In this document: positions 36,982 to 45,019 of the stretch, piece by piece
Numbering within the stretch: the stretch's first letter is position 1
How the letters are laid out: every line of letters begins with the position of its first letter
NCBI GenBank assembly: GCA_902805635.1
Contig: CADCTC010000181.1
Span: 1 to 45,019 of the forward strand
Source: an uncultured Chloroflexota bacterium
GTDB lineage: Bacteria; Chloroflexota; UBA11872; UBA12225
DNA length: 45,019 bases
Reading direction: 5' to 3'
Program-made: the position numbers and the translations under genes
The notes under the pieces: generated by a model
The model's input: the letters and a program-made list of their open reading frames with translations, nothing else
Database searches by the model: none
Told to the model about the DNA's origin: nothing

Positions 36982-39900
36982 ATGTCAGATACCCACGAGC
37001 TTCCGTTCCGGCGCGAGCGTATCGGGCTCTACGATCCTGCTTTCGAGCACGACGCCTGCGGCGTTGGATTCGTAGCCCGCATCGACGGCCAGTCCACCCA
37101 CGAAGTGCTGCAGCTGGCGCTCGAATCGGTGGTCAACGTCACCCACCGCGGCGCGGTAGACGCCGATGCCAAGACCGGCGACGGCGCGGGAGTCCTTACT
37201 CAGCTGCCGCGCAAGCTCTTCGCCAAGGAACTGGTCCGGCTGGGTGTCACGGGCGTGCGCCCAGACGACATCGCCGTGGCGGTCTTCTTCTTCCCTCGCG
37301 ACGTCGATACCGCTCAACGCTGCCGCCAGATCGTCGAGCGCACGTGCGACCGGCACGGCCTGCGCCGCCTGGCCTGGCGCGAGGTGCCATCTGACACGTC
37401 GGTGCTGGGCGGTAAGGCGCTGAACACGCTGCCGGACATCACGCAGCTCATCATTGGCCGCCCATTGGGCCTAGACGACGAGGACTACGAGCGCGTGCTC
37501 TTCCTGGCGCGCAAGGAGATCGAGAAGCGCGTCTCCAACGCCGCCATCGGCAACTTCTACGTGCCTTCGATGTCGTTCAGCACCATCATCTACAAGGGGC
37601 TGTTCGTCGCACCGCAGCTGCGCGCTTTCTACAAGGACTTCGCCGACCCGGACTACGAGACCGCGCTGTGCGTCTTCCATCAACGCTACTCCACCAACAC
37701 GCTGCCCGATTGGTTCCTGGCGCAGCCGTTCCGCATGCTGGCGCACAATGGCGAGATCAACACGCTGCAGGGCAATCGGAACTGGATGGATGCGCGCGAG
37801 GCCGAGCTCGAGTCCCCCACCTGGCGCGAGGACATCCACTGGCTAACTCCTGTCGTCTGGAAGCACGGGTCGGACTCCGCCAGCATGGATAACGCCCTGG
37901 AGGCGCTCGACCGCTCCGGCCGCGACGTGCTGCACGCAATGATGATGCTGGCGCCGGAAGCCTGGGAGAACATGGCCGACATGGACCCCCAGCTGCGCGC
38001 CTTTTACGAGTACCACGCTTGCCTCACCGAGCCGTGGGACGGCCCGGCGGCCCTTGCGTTCTCGGACGGCTACACCGTCGCCGCCACGCTGGACCGCAAT
38101 GGCCTGCGGCCGGCGCGCTACACGCTCACCAAGGACGGGCTGATCGTGATGGCGTCTGAGGCGGGCGTGGTGGAGCTCGACGAGGAGCGCATCGCCGAGA
38201 AGGGCCGCCTTGGCCCAGGGGAGATGATTGCGGTCGACACCGTCACCAAGCGCCTGCTGCGCAACGAGGACATCAAGTCGGCCGTCGCCGCCCGCCGCCC
38301 CTACGGCGACTGGCTGCAGCGCAACGTGGTCCGTCTCGAGACGAAGCTCAACGGCGCCTCGCACCATCCTGCCGCGGACGGCTCAGTTGACAACCACCTC
38401 GGCGTCGACGGCAGGGCGCCTGGCGATGGAGCGGTGGGGGACGGCCACGTCAAAGTCGTGCCGGGCGATCAGGGCGCGCCTCTGCCGACCGCCGGACACG
38501 CGGAGAAGGAGCAGCTGCCAGTCCTGTGGCGTGCATTCGGGTACACCTTCGAGGATGTCTCGAAGGTTCTGGAGCCGATGGGCGCCGACGGCAAGGATCC
38601 CGTCTGGTCAATGGGCGACGACACGCCGCTGGCGGTGCTCTCGCTCAAGCCGCGCTCGCTCTATAACTACTTCCGGCAGCGCTTCGCGCAGGTGACCAAC
38701 CCGCCCATCGACGCGCTGCGCGAGGGCGTCGTTATGTCGCTGGACACCTATCTGGGCCGGCGGCGCAACCTATTTGAGGAGACCGAGCAGCACGCGGCGC
38801 TGGTTCACGTGCCGAGCCCTTTCCTGTTTGATGAAGACGTGGCGGCGCTGCTGCGCCCCGAGTTCAACGCCAGCACGCTCGACGCGACCTGGGCGCTCGA
38901 AGAAGGGCTGAATGCCGGCCTGGCCCGACTGTGTGCGGCCGCCGCGGCTGCGATCGACCAGGGCCACCCTATCCTGGTGCTAAGCGACAAGGGCGTGTCC
39001 ACCGAGCGAGCGCCTATCCCGGCGCTGCTCGCCACCGCGGCCGTGCACCACCATCTCATTCGTGAGGGCAAGCGCATGCGCGCCGACCTGGTGGTGCAGA
39101 CGGGCGAGGCTTGGGACATCCACCACTTTGCCTGTCTGCTCGGCTACGGCGCGGGCGCCATCCACCCTTACCTGGCATTGTCGTCGGTGCGCCAGATGGT
39201 CGGTCAGCGGGGGTTCGAGCAGGCCAGCCCGATCGAGCTAGAGGCTCACCTTAAGAAAGCGGTTGATCTTGGCTTGCTCAAGGTGATGTCGAAGATCGGG
39301 ATCTCCACCATCAGCAGCTACCGCGGCGCCCAGATCTTCGAGGCAATCGGCATCAACCAATCGCTGATCAACCGCTGCTTCACGGGCACCCCCTCGCGCA
39401 TCGGCGGCATTGGCGTGGCCGAGATCGAAGAAGAGGTGCGCCGCCGGCACGAAGAGGCGTACCGTCCGGAGGCGCCGCTGACGCCGCGCCTGTCCAACGT
39501 CGGCTACCTGGGGTACCGCAAGGATGGCGAGCACCACGGCTACAACCGCCTGGCCGTCGTCGCCGCCCAGAAAGTTGCCGCCACCGGCACGAAGGAGGAC
39601 TACACCGCCTTCACCGACCTGGTCTACAACGCGCCGCCGCGCGCGCTGCGCGACGTACTGGAGTGGACCCCTGCCGGGCCGCCCGTGCCGTTGAGCGAGG
39701 TCGAGCCGGTCGAGAGTATTGTCAGGCGTTTTGCCTCGTCGGCGATGTCGCTCGGCGCGCTCTCGCCGGAGGCGCACCGCACACTGGCCATGGGCATGAA
39801 CCGCCTCGGCGCCCGCTCCAACACCGGCGAAGGCGGCGAGGACCCGGACTGGTGGAAGCCTTTCACCGAGGGGCCGTTCGCGGGTGATTGGGCCAACAGC

Positions 39901-41697
39901 AAGGTGAAGCAGGTGGCAAGCGCGCGCTTCGGCGTCACGCCGGAGTACCTGCAGCACGCCGAAGAGATCGAGATCAAGATCGTTCAGGGCGCCAAGCCCG
40001 GCGAGGGAGGGCAACTGCCGGCACAGAAGGTGACTGGCTTCATCGCCAAGCTGCGCCACGCAATTCCCGGCATCACGCTGATCTCGCCGCCGCCGCACCA
40101 CGACATCTACTCGATCGAAGACCTATCGCAACTGATCTACGACCTGAAGATCGCGAATCCCCGCGCCAGAGTGGGCGTCAAGCTGGTCGCTTCCAGTGGC
40201 ATCGGCACCATTGCCGCCGGCGTCGCCAAGGCGTACGCCGACTACATTCTGGTGGCCGGTCACGATGGCGGCACCGGGGCCAGCCCGATGAGCAGCATCA
40301 AGAACGCGGGCGTCGCGTGGGAGATCGGCCTAGCCGAGACCCAGCAGGTGCTGCTGCTCAACGACTTGCGCGGCCGTGTCCGATTGCGCACCGATGGGGG
40401 CCTGAAGACGGGCCGCGACGTCATCATCGCTTCGATGATCGGCGCCGACGAGTTCGGTTTCGGCACCATGGCCATCGTGGCGCTGGGGTGCGACATGGCA
40501 CGCCAGTGCCACCTCAACACCTGCCCCACCGGCATTGCCACGCAGCGTCCCGAGCTGCGAGCCAAGTTCGCCGGCACACCCGAGATGGTGGTGCACTACT
40601 TCATGCACCTGGCCGAGGAGGTCCGCGAGATCCTGGCCTCGCTCGGCGTGCGCTCGCTCGAGGAGCTGACGGGCCGCTCCGACCTGCTCCGATACAGCCC
40701 TCCCGCCGAGCCGGTGAAGGCACGCGCTCTGGACCTGGCCGCGCTGCTGGCGCAGGTAGATCCCCAGCGCCACCGCGATCACCGGTGGATGGGTGAGCGC
40801 AATGACCGCCATGGCGACCACCCGCTCGACGACGAGATCGTCCCGGTTGCCTTGCCAGCGTTGGAGCGCGGCGAGCGAGTCTCGCTCTCATACGACATCC
40901 GCAACTTCCACCGTGCGATCGGCACGCGCATCTCGGGTGAGATTGCGCGGCGGTGGGGCAACGCCGGTTTGCCTGCGGGCAGCCTCTCGCTCGACCTGCG
41001 TGGCAGCGCCGGCCAGAGCCTGGGCGCCTTCCTCACTCCGGGCGTACGTATTCGCCTAGAAGGACAGGCCAACGACTACACCGGCAAGGGCATGCACGGC
41101 GGCGAGATCGCCATTGTGCCGCCCGCGGCGGCCACCTACACGCCGCACGAGAACGTCATCATCGGCAACACGGTGCTCTACGGCGCCACCGGCGGCAGCC
41201 TCTTCGTCGCGGGCCGTGCCGGCGAGCGCTTCGCGGTGCGCAACTCAGGCGCCACCGCGCTGGTGGAGGGGACCGGCGACCACTGCTGCGAGTACATGAC
41301 CGGCGGCCGCGTTGTTGTGCTGGGTCGCACCGGGCGCAACTTCGCCGCGGGCATGTCGCACGGTCGCGCCTACGTACTGGACGAAGACGGCGACTTCCCA
41401 CTGCGGGTCAACCGCGAGCTGGTGGGCGTGGAGCGCGTCGAAGACGCTGAGCTGGCCGCCGAGCTGCGTGAGCTGATCGAGCAGCATGCCCAGCAGACTA
41501 ACAGCGCCCGTGCCCGTCACCTCATGGAGAACTGGGCCGAGTACCTGCCCCAGTTCTGGGCGGTCATCCCCCACCCACCCCAGATCGACACCGAGTCCGC
41601 CGCCGCGCGCGTCACTAGCCTCTCGGGCAACGACGGCGTCGACCTCCAACGGCCCATCGCAGCGGCGGGAGCAGCCGGGGCCGCCGGACGAGGCTAG
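36982..41697 (+). CDS. gltB: Glutamate synthase, large subunit
   Basis: 1571 aa. Transfers the glutamine amide to 2-oxoglutarate. Class II amidotransferase domain with Cys26 exposed after propeptide cleavage (FEHDACGVGFV), HNGEINTLQGNRNW and DRNGLRPARY. The central domain, then the FMN synthase domain (SLGALSPEAHRTLAMGMNRL; SNTGEGGED; GHDGGTGASP), the Fe-S site C1170-x5-C1176-x4-C1181, and a C-terminal GxGxG beta-helix (YTGKGMHGGEIAI; GATGGSLFVAGRAGERFAVR). Insertion 456-513 is low-complexity Gly/Ala/His/Asp. gltD is not adjacent, so the small subunit or a ferredoxin must be encoded elsewhere. Confidence 0.97.
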   Translation: MSDTHELPFRRERIGLYDPAFEHDACGVGFVARIDGQSTHEVLQLALESVVNVTHRGAVDADAKTGDGAGVLTQLPRKLFAKELVRLGVTGVRPDDIAVAVFFFPRDVDTAQRCRQIVERTCDRHGLRRLAWREVPSDTSVLGGKALNTLPDITQLIIGRPLGLDDEDYERVLFLARKEIEKRVSNAAIGNFYVPSMSFSTIIYKGLFVAPQLRAFYKDFADPDYETALCVFHQRYSTNTLPDWFLAQPFRMLAHNGEINTLQGNRNWMDAREAELESPTWREDIHWLTPVVWKHGSDSASMDNALEALDRSGRDVLHAMMMLAPEAWENMADMDPQLRAFYEYHACLTEPWDGPAALAFSDGYTVAATLDRNGLRPARYTLTKDGLIVMASEAGVVELDEERIAEKGRLGPGEMIAVDTVTKRLLRNEDIKSAVAARRPYGDWLQRNVVRLETKLNGASHHPAADGSVDNHLGVDGRAPGDGAVGDGHVKVVPGDQGAPLPTAGHAEKEQLPVLWRAFGYTFEDVSKVLEPMGADGKDPVWSMGDDTPLAVLSLKPRSLYNYFRQRFAQVTNPPIDALREGVVMSLDTYLGRRRNLFEETEQHAALVHVPSPFLFDEDVAALLRPEFNASTLDATWALEEGLNAGLARLCAAAAAAIDQGHPILVLSDKGVSTERAPIPALLATAAVHHHLIREGKRMRADLVVQTGEAWDIHHFACLLGYGAGAIHPYLALSSVRQMVGQRGFEQASPIELEAHLKKAVDLGLLKVMSKIGISTISSYRGAQIFEAIGINQSLINRCFTGTPSRIGGIGVAEIEEEVRRRHEEAYRPEAPLTPRLSNVGYLGYRKDGEHHGYNRLAVVAAQKVAATGTKEDYTAFTDLVYNAPPRALRDVLEWTPAGPPVPLSEVEPVESIVRRFASSAMSLGALSPEAHRTLAMGMNRLGARSNTGEGGEDPDWWKPFTEGPFAGDWANSKVKQVASARFGVTPEYLQHAEEIEIKIVQGAKPGEGGQLPAQKVTGFIAKLRHAIPGITLISPPPHHDIYSIEDLSQLIYDLKIANPRARVGVKLVASSGIGTIAAGVAKAYADYILVAGHDGGTGASPMSSIKNAGVAWEIGLAETQQVLLLNDLRGRVRLRTDGGLKTGRDVIIASMIGADEFGFGTMAIVALGCDMARQCHLNTCPTGIATQRPELRAKFAGTPEMVVHYFMHLAEEVREILASLGVRSLEELTGRSDLLRYSPPAEPVKARALDLAALLAQVDPQRHRDHRWMGERNDRHGDHPLDDEIVPVALPALERGERVSLSYDIRNFHRAIGTRISGEIARRWGNAGLPAGSLSLDLRGSAGQSLGAFLTPGVRIRLEGQANDYTGKGMHGGEIAIVPPAAATYTPHENVIIGNTVLYGATGGSLFVAGRAGERFAVRNSGATALVEGTGDHCCEYMTGGRVVVLGRTGRNFAAGMSHGRAYVLDEDGDFPLRVNRELVGVERVEDAELAAELRELIEQHAQQTNSARARHLMENWAEYLPQFWAVIPHPPQIDTESAAARVTSLSGNDGVDLQRPIAAAGAAGAAGRG

Positions 41698-41759
41698 CGC
41701 AGCGTCGAAAGTACTAACCCACTTGGCCCACCGGGTTCTCCCAGCGGGCCATTCCCCGT

Positions 41760-41765
41760 TACGAT
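41760..41765 (+). promoter_or_regulatory. Candidate -10 box, leaderless start of moaC
   Basis: TACGAT, nine bases before the ATG at 41775. Confidence 0.35.
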
Positions 41766-41774
41766 CTCTTTCCG

Positions 41775-42260
41775 ATGTCCATCTTGAGCGCGCTCACTCA
41801 CCTGGACGAGCACGGGCAGGCGCGCATAGTGGACGTGGGGGAGAAGTTGGACACGCTTCGTGAAGCCGTCGCCCGCGGCGAAGTGGTCATGCGGCCCGAG
41901 ACGGCTGCGCTCATTCGCTCCGGCGAAGCGGCGAAGGGCGACGTGCTCGCCGCTGCGCGCATCGCCGGCATCATGGGGGCAAAGCGAACCTCCGAGCTTA
42001 TCCCCCTCTGCCATCCCATCGCCATCAGCGGCGCCGACGTGCGCTTCGACTGGGATCAGGCAGGCTCTCGGCTGCTCATCGAGGCATCCGCCCGCACCGT
42101 GGGTAAGACCGGCGTGGAGATGGAGGCGCTCACCGCCGTCACGGTGGCGGCGCTGACCGTTTACGATATGTGCAAGGCAGTGGACCGGGCGATGCGTATC
42201 GAGGGTGTGCGGCTGGTCCGCAAAACGGGAGGGAAGAGCGGGACTTATGAAGCTGACTAG
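41775..42260 (+). CDS. moaC: Cyclic pyranopterin monophosphate synthase
   Basis: 161 aa, normal length. Second step of molybdenum cofactor synthesis. [32 protein letters not shown], and [28 protein letters not shown] with the catalytic Asp and Lys of the YDMCK region. No other moa gene is in the window. Its end overlaps the next gene by 14 bp. Confidence 0.97.
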   Translation: MSILSALTHLDEHGQARIVDVGEKLDTLREAVARGEVVMRPETAALIRSGEAAKGDVLAAARIAGIMGAKRTSELIPLCHPIAISGADVRFDWDQAGSRLLIEASARTVGKTGVEMEALTAVTVAALTVYDMCKAVDRAMRIEGVRLVRKTGGKSGTYEAD

Positions 42261-42930
42261 CGCGCACGCATATAGCTCCGGCGCGGCCGGCACGGCGGTG
42301 CAGCACTTCGGCCCGCGCTATGCCGGAGAGGTCTACGAGCGCGGCTATCGTGCCGCAAACTTCATCTCGCTAGTGTGCCTGCCGCCCCTGCTCGCCATCG
42401 CCACGATCGTCGCGCTGGCGTCGCATTCTATCGCCGATCCTGCCGAGGCGGCGCGCGTTGCGGTGGTGACATCGTTTTTCATTGCGCTCGCCCCGGTGCT
42501 CTACATCGTCTATCTGCTCAAGTCCGGCAAGATCGCCGGTGGGGCGGACCTGGCACTCAAGAACGAGCGGTGGCGGCCGTACATGGTCAGCATCGGGAGC
42601 GCCGTTGTGGGCTTCCTGGTGCTGATGTGGCTCTCGGCGCCGCAGTCGCTGGTGCTGCTGACGCTGTGCTATGCCGTGAACAGCACCGTGATGGCGGTGA
42701 TCACCCAGCGCTGGAAGATCTCCGCGCACGCCGCCGGCGCCGCGCTGCCGGCGACTGCGCTGGTCAGCGTCTTCGGCGCCGCCGCGCTGGCCTTCGCCGT
42801 CATCGTCCCCGTCGTGTGCTGGGCACGCGTGCGGGTTCACATGCACACGGTGGCCCAGGTCACGGCCGGCGCACTGCTGGGCTGTGTGCTCACCTTGCTG
42901 CAGATCGCCCTGCTCAGCCCGCGCTTCTAA
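42247..42930 (+). CDS. PAP2-like membrane phosphatase
   Basis: 227 aa with about five or six membrane helices ([71 protein letters not shown]; and others). Degenerate PAP2 motifs: KNERWRP for Kxxxxxx[11 protein letters not shown] for PSGH, and [19 protein letters not shown] for SRxxxxxHxxxDVxxG. Loss of PSGH serine and of the last Asp leaves activity uncertain. ATG 42247 lies within the end of moaC; translation is likely coupled. Confidence 0.72.
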   Translation: MKLTSAHAYSSGAAGTAVQHFGPRYAGEVYERGYRAANFISLVCLPPLLAIATIVALASHSIADPAEAARVAVVTSFFIALAPVLYIVYLLKSGKIAGGADLALKNERWRPYMVSIGSAVVGFLVLMWLSAPQSLVLLTLCYAVNSTVMAVITQRWKISAHAAGAALPATALVSVFGAAALAFAVIVPVVCWARVRVHMHTVAQVTAGALLGCVLTLLQIALLSPRF

Positions 42931-43132
42931 GCTACTCCTTCCACCACGCGGGTGCACAGTCAGCCTGCTCCGGCAGGCGTGCTACGTTAGTAGGCGGCCG
43001 TGCGCAGTCGCGCTGGCGGATCCAAACCGTGTGATTGTCGACGCGCAATGCGTAGTTAGGAGTGGGCACCGGCGCAATGTGCTGTCGCTGTCCGCCAAAC
43101 ACCCACCTCGTCCACAGCGCCGTATTCCTTCT

Positions 43133-43181
43133 ACCGTGTGACTTGGACTACAAAGGGCTACAAATAGCTACAAATTTCGCC
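43133..43181. repeat. Repeat array 3, CTACAAA type (three units)
   Basis: ACCGTGT, six bases, then CTACAAA units at 43148-43154, 43158-43164 and 43168-43174 with spacers GGG and TAG, then two bases and TCGCC. CTTGGA directly precedes the first unit. It is related to array 1 (ACCGTGT-N6-GACTACAAAGGGCTACAA) and to array 2 (CTTGGA-units-N2-TCGCC). Confidence 0.85.
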
Positions 43182-43199
43182 TTCTGCGGACGCCCACAG

Positions 43200-43226
43200 T
43201 CACGTAGGGTCACAAGAAGTCACGCC
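43200..43226. repeat. Repeat array 4, TCAC type (three units)
   Basis: TCACGTA (43200-43206), GGG, TCACAAG (43210-43216), AAG, TCACGCC (43220-43226). Period exactly 10 bp; only the TCAC core is constant. It follows array 3 by 19 bp, so this locus, like 2433-2651, carries one CTAC-type and one TCAC-type array in the same order. Confidence 0.75.
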
Positions 43227-43461
43227 GCCAACGCACTCCGCCTCTCCACCGCCCACTCTCGGTCAGCCTCTGCGCCAGGTGATGGCGAGTACCGATAACG
43301 TGTAACGTAGACGGCTGAGACTGGCGGCTTTGCAAGGGAGATTGCTGCCACCGGGAGGGCAAATGGGGGCAGTGGTAGGACAGGGAGCTCTGGGCGACGT
43401 ACTCAACCCAGTCCAGATCCGGATTCCTCCGGCAACGCTCGTAAGCGTAGCTCGTTGGGCG

Positions 43462-43938
43462 TTACGCGACGTAGAGCTTGCTCGAGGCTCCGATGGGGAT
43501 GCTGGTGATCTTGAGGAACTGGCCGGTGACGGGCTGATGGGCAGCGGTCACCGTCACCTTGACGTACTCGCCGTTGGTGTCTGAGCCTGTCGCCACGGCC
43601 ACGGCGAGCTTCACGCCGATGAGGCCGGCGGCGTCACGGGCGGTGGACTGGATGGCGGTGGTCTGGCTGCTGCTCAGCGCCAGGCCGGGCTGCTTGACGA
43701 TCTTGGCCGCGCGGGCGCCGTCGCGGGCGGCCTGACCAGCACCGCTGTACAACACCACGGCCTGACCGGCGTCAACGGTGCCGAGGATGAAGAGGAAGAG
43801 CACGGGCACCAGCAGCGCCAGCTCGACACTAGATGTGCCGCACTCGGCACGCGCGCGCGATGGCGAGGTGCGGCGTGTCAGCGCAGGAAGGGACAGCGAA
43901 GCAAAGGACCCTGTGAGCAGCGCGGTCAGGCTGTTCAT
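43462..43938 (-). CDS. TadE-like pseudopilin
   Basis: 158 aa. A basic, Ser-rich N terminus, then the TadE segment SSVELALLVPVLFLFILGTV-DAGQ with the conserved Glu five residues into the hydrophobic helix, then GAGQAARDGARAAKIV and a beta-rich extracellular part. It is likely a minor pseudopilin of a Tad/Flp pilus. It lies 4 bp after the other TadE-like gene on the same strand. Confidence 0.85.
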   Translation of the reverse strand: MNSLTALLTGSFASLSLPALTRRTSPSRARAECGTSSVELALLVPVLFLFILGTVDAGQAVVLYSGAGQAARDGARAAKIVKQPGLALSSSQTTAIQSTARDAAGLIGVKLAVAVATGSDTNGEYVKVTVTAAHQPVTGQFLKITSIPIGASSKLYVA

Positions 43939-43942
43939 ATCG

Positions 43943-44395
43943 TTATGGCGTGGTGAGGGGCGGTCGTGGCAGTGGGGCCGACGCCGTGGCGCTGACGGGG
44001 AACGAGGCGCTCACCGGCATCGCGGTCAGCGGCTTGAAGGTATAGGTCACACGTACCCTGACCACCTCCGTGGTGGTCGCACCGCTCGGCACGGAGACGG
44101 CAATTGTCGTGTTGGTCGCGTTCAGCAGCGTGCCGCTTTCGGCGTAGACCACCTGCGCGATCGACGACGTGGACGGCAGCAGCGTGCCTCGCGCGGCGTA
44201 CAGCGCGCCCTCGTGCGCTGCCGAGGCGACCGAAAGGTAGGCGTTGAACACGCGCCCGAAGTCCAGCACGCCCATCATCAGCATGCCGAGCACCGGTGCG
44301 ATCAGTGCCATCTCCGTCGCAGCGCTGCCACGCTCCAGCCCTTCGCGGCGGCCGAATCCTGTCTGCAGTGACTTAATCAGCGTAATTGGACGCAT
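43943..44395 (-). CDS. TadE-like pseudopilin
   Basis: 150 aa. ERGSAATEMALIAPVLGMLM-MGVLDFGRVFNAYLSV is a typical TadE helix with the conserved Glu; then ASAAHEGALYAARGT and a Thr/Val-rich external domain ending in a proline-rich tail. It is in one unit with the gene at 43462-43938 and the TadG-like gene upstream (10 bp gap). Confidence 0.87.
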   Translation of the reverse strand: MRPITLIKSLQTGFGRREGLERGSAATEMALIAPVLGMLMMGVLDFGRVFNAYLSVASAAHEGALYAARGTLLPSTSSIAQVVYAESGTLLNATNTTIAVSVPSGATTTEVVRVRVTYTFKPLTAMPVSASFPVSATASAPLPRPPLTTP

Positions 44396-44405
44396 TGACG
44401 ACCTC

Positions 44406-45019
44406 TTAGCTCACCAGCCGCGTCACGAGGGCGCTAGTGGTGCCCGGCGTGGGCGGCGTGTTGGACACCAGCGCTCCGAAGCTCAACGGGCCCGCGACGA
44501 TCTCCGCGGTCCAGGGGTGGCTGCCAGGGGCCTCGGGGCGCCGGGTTAGCCTGACCGAGACGAACCCAGACACATGGAACTGTGAGTTTGAGCCGTTGCC
44601 TTCCTGGAAGTTCACCACTGGCATGATGACCAACGCCCCTTCGCCAGCCGCGTCGAAGTGAGCCTGCATCATGTCCAGTGGCTCCTCGCCAAAGGCGTTG
44701 CCTCCCGACGTCACGAAGGAGTTGCTGGTGATGTAGCCAGTCGCCTTGTGCAGGAAGCCCTTGAAGCTGCTGTCGCTGCCGCGCCAGTTGGCGCCTCCGG
44801 TGATGACGTTGCGGTCCTGGTAGTCGTTGGCGCGGTACGTGACCTCCTGGCCGGGGCATGGCGGTTGTTCCGTGCCATCGTCGCACTGCCTGGGTGCCTC
44901 GCCACCCCACACCGCGTACGGTGCTAGGTCCGGGTGATTCTGGTCGATGCCTTGCGCAACGTAGACCCGGCCCGTGGCGCCGGCGTTGACGCTGAGCGAC
45001 GTGACGCCGAGGACGGGAG
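44406..45019 (-). CDS. TadG-like secreted protein (partial, 5' end outside the window)
   Basis: The frame is open to the right edge; 203 residues are visible, all from the C-terminal part. It contains TSLSVNAGATGRVYVAQGID, a cysteine pair (QCDDGTEQPPC), Asn/Gly-rich segments and a final beta-strand region (SGFVSVRLTRR; TAEIVAGPLSFGALVS). The assignment rests mainly on its position directly before two TadE genes; TadG-like proteins are commonly encoded there. No catalytic motif is seen. Confidence 0.6.
   Translation of the reverse strand, partial: PVLGVTSLSVNAGATGRVYVAQGIDQNHPDLAPYAVWGGEAPRQCDDGTEQPPCPGQEVTYRANDYQDRNVITGGANWRGSDSSFKGFLHKATGYITSNSFVTSGGNAFGEEPLDMMQAHFDAAGEGALVIMPVVNFQEGNGSNSQFHVSGFVSVRLTRRPEAPGSHPWTAEIVAGPLSFGALVSNTPPTPGTTSALVTRLVS

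Larger units (their letters stand above)
42931..43461. other. Gene-poor stretch with repeat arrays
   Basis: About 530 bp between the PAP2-like gene and the Tad cluster. No convincing gene was found on either strand. It is C-rich on the plus strand around the arrays, like the stretch 2350-2650. Confidence 0.6.

Noticed and set aside
2612..43226. The two array loci as left and right ends of one 40-kb mobile element
   Set aside because: The interval contains core genes (rpsP, trmD, rplS, uvrC, gltB) with ordinary composition, which a mobile element would not carry.

Overview
The window is high-GC DNA from a bacterium, most likely a Chloroflexota member (Thermomicrobia/Sphaerobacter-like or an uncultured relative). 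That placement is an inference. It rests on high GC at third codon positions, frequent GTG/TTG starts, many probable leaderless genes, several predicted lipoproteins without any outer-membrane genes, an alanine-rich bS16, and small Tad-pilus genes. No rRNA and no complete tRNA gene was found.

Region 1 (1-3850) is the accessory part. It holds the N-terminal part of a response regulator, a small orphan protein, a LuxR-type HTH protein, a DUF2321 zinc-ribbon protein, gene fragments, a 5' half of a tRNA(CAU) gene, and short direct repeats spaced at about one helical turn. It looks like a much-eroded integration site. A second locus with the same unusual repeat arrays lies at 43133-43226.

Region 2 (3851-13872) carries an endonuclease III homologue and uvrC (DNA repair, convergent). 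It is followed by a tight four-gene ABC export operon: a lipoprotein adaptor with a very long coiled coil, a duplicated FtsX/MacB-type permease, an ATPase with a C-terminal AbrB-like domain, and a second ATPase. The operon has a recognisable promoter and an operator-like palindrome.

Region 3 (13873-24076) is a run of mostly single genes on both strands: a REP-like palindrome, S41 protease homologue, DUF362 protein, two sugar-phosphate-isomerase-like TIM barrels, a 43-aa basic protein, a class C beta-lactamase-like hydrolase, an M42 aminopeptidase, an HExxH lipoprotein peptidase, a FolD homologue, an unknown protein and a YggX-like protein.

Region 4 (24157-28616) is the conserved ribosome-maturation operon rpsP-khpA-rimM-trmD-rplS-rnhB-yraN plus a small membrane protein. 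bS16 and RimM carry long low-complexity extensions.

Region 5 (28613-42930) has a minus-strand unit (GAF/HD-GYP phosphodiesterase, glycosyltransferase, PdxA family), a GNAT acetyltransferase, a DUF58-TgpA transglutaminase pair, gltB behind a clear promoter and an intrinsic terminator in its leader (probable attenuation), and moaC with a PAP2-type phosphatase.

Region 6 (42931-45019) is a gene-poor stretch with the repeat arrays, followed by a minus-strand Tad/Flp pilus cluster (one TadG-like protein cut by the window end, two TadE-like pseudopilins).

A recurring theme is enzyme homologues that lack key catalytic residues: the endonuclease III homologue, FolD and the S41 protease. The most unusual DNA is the pair of 10-bp-period repeat loci, in which all three units of one array switch together between two sequence types.
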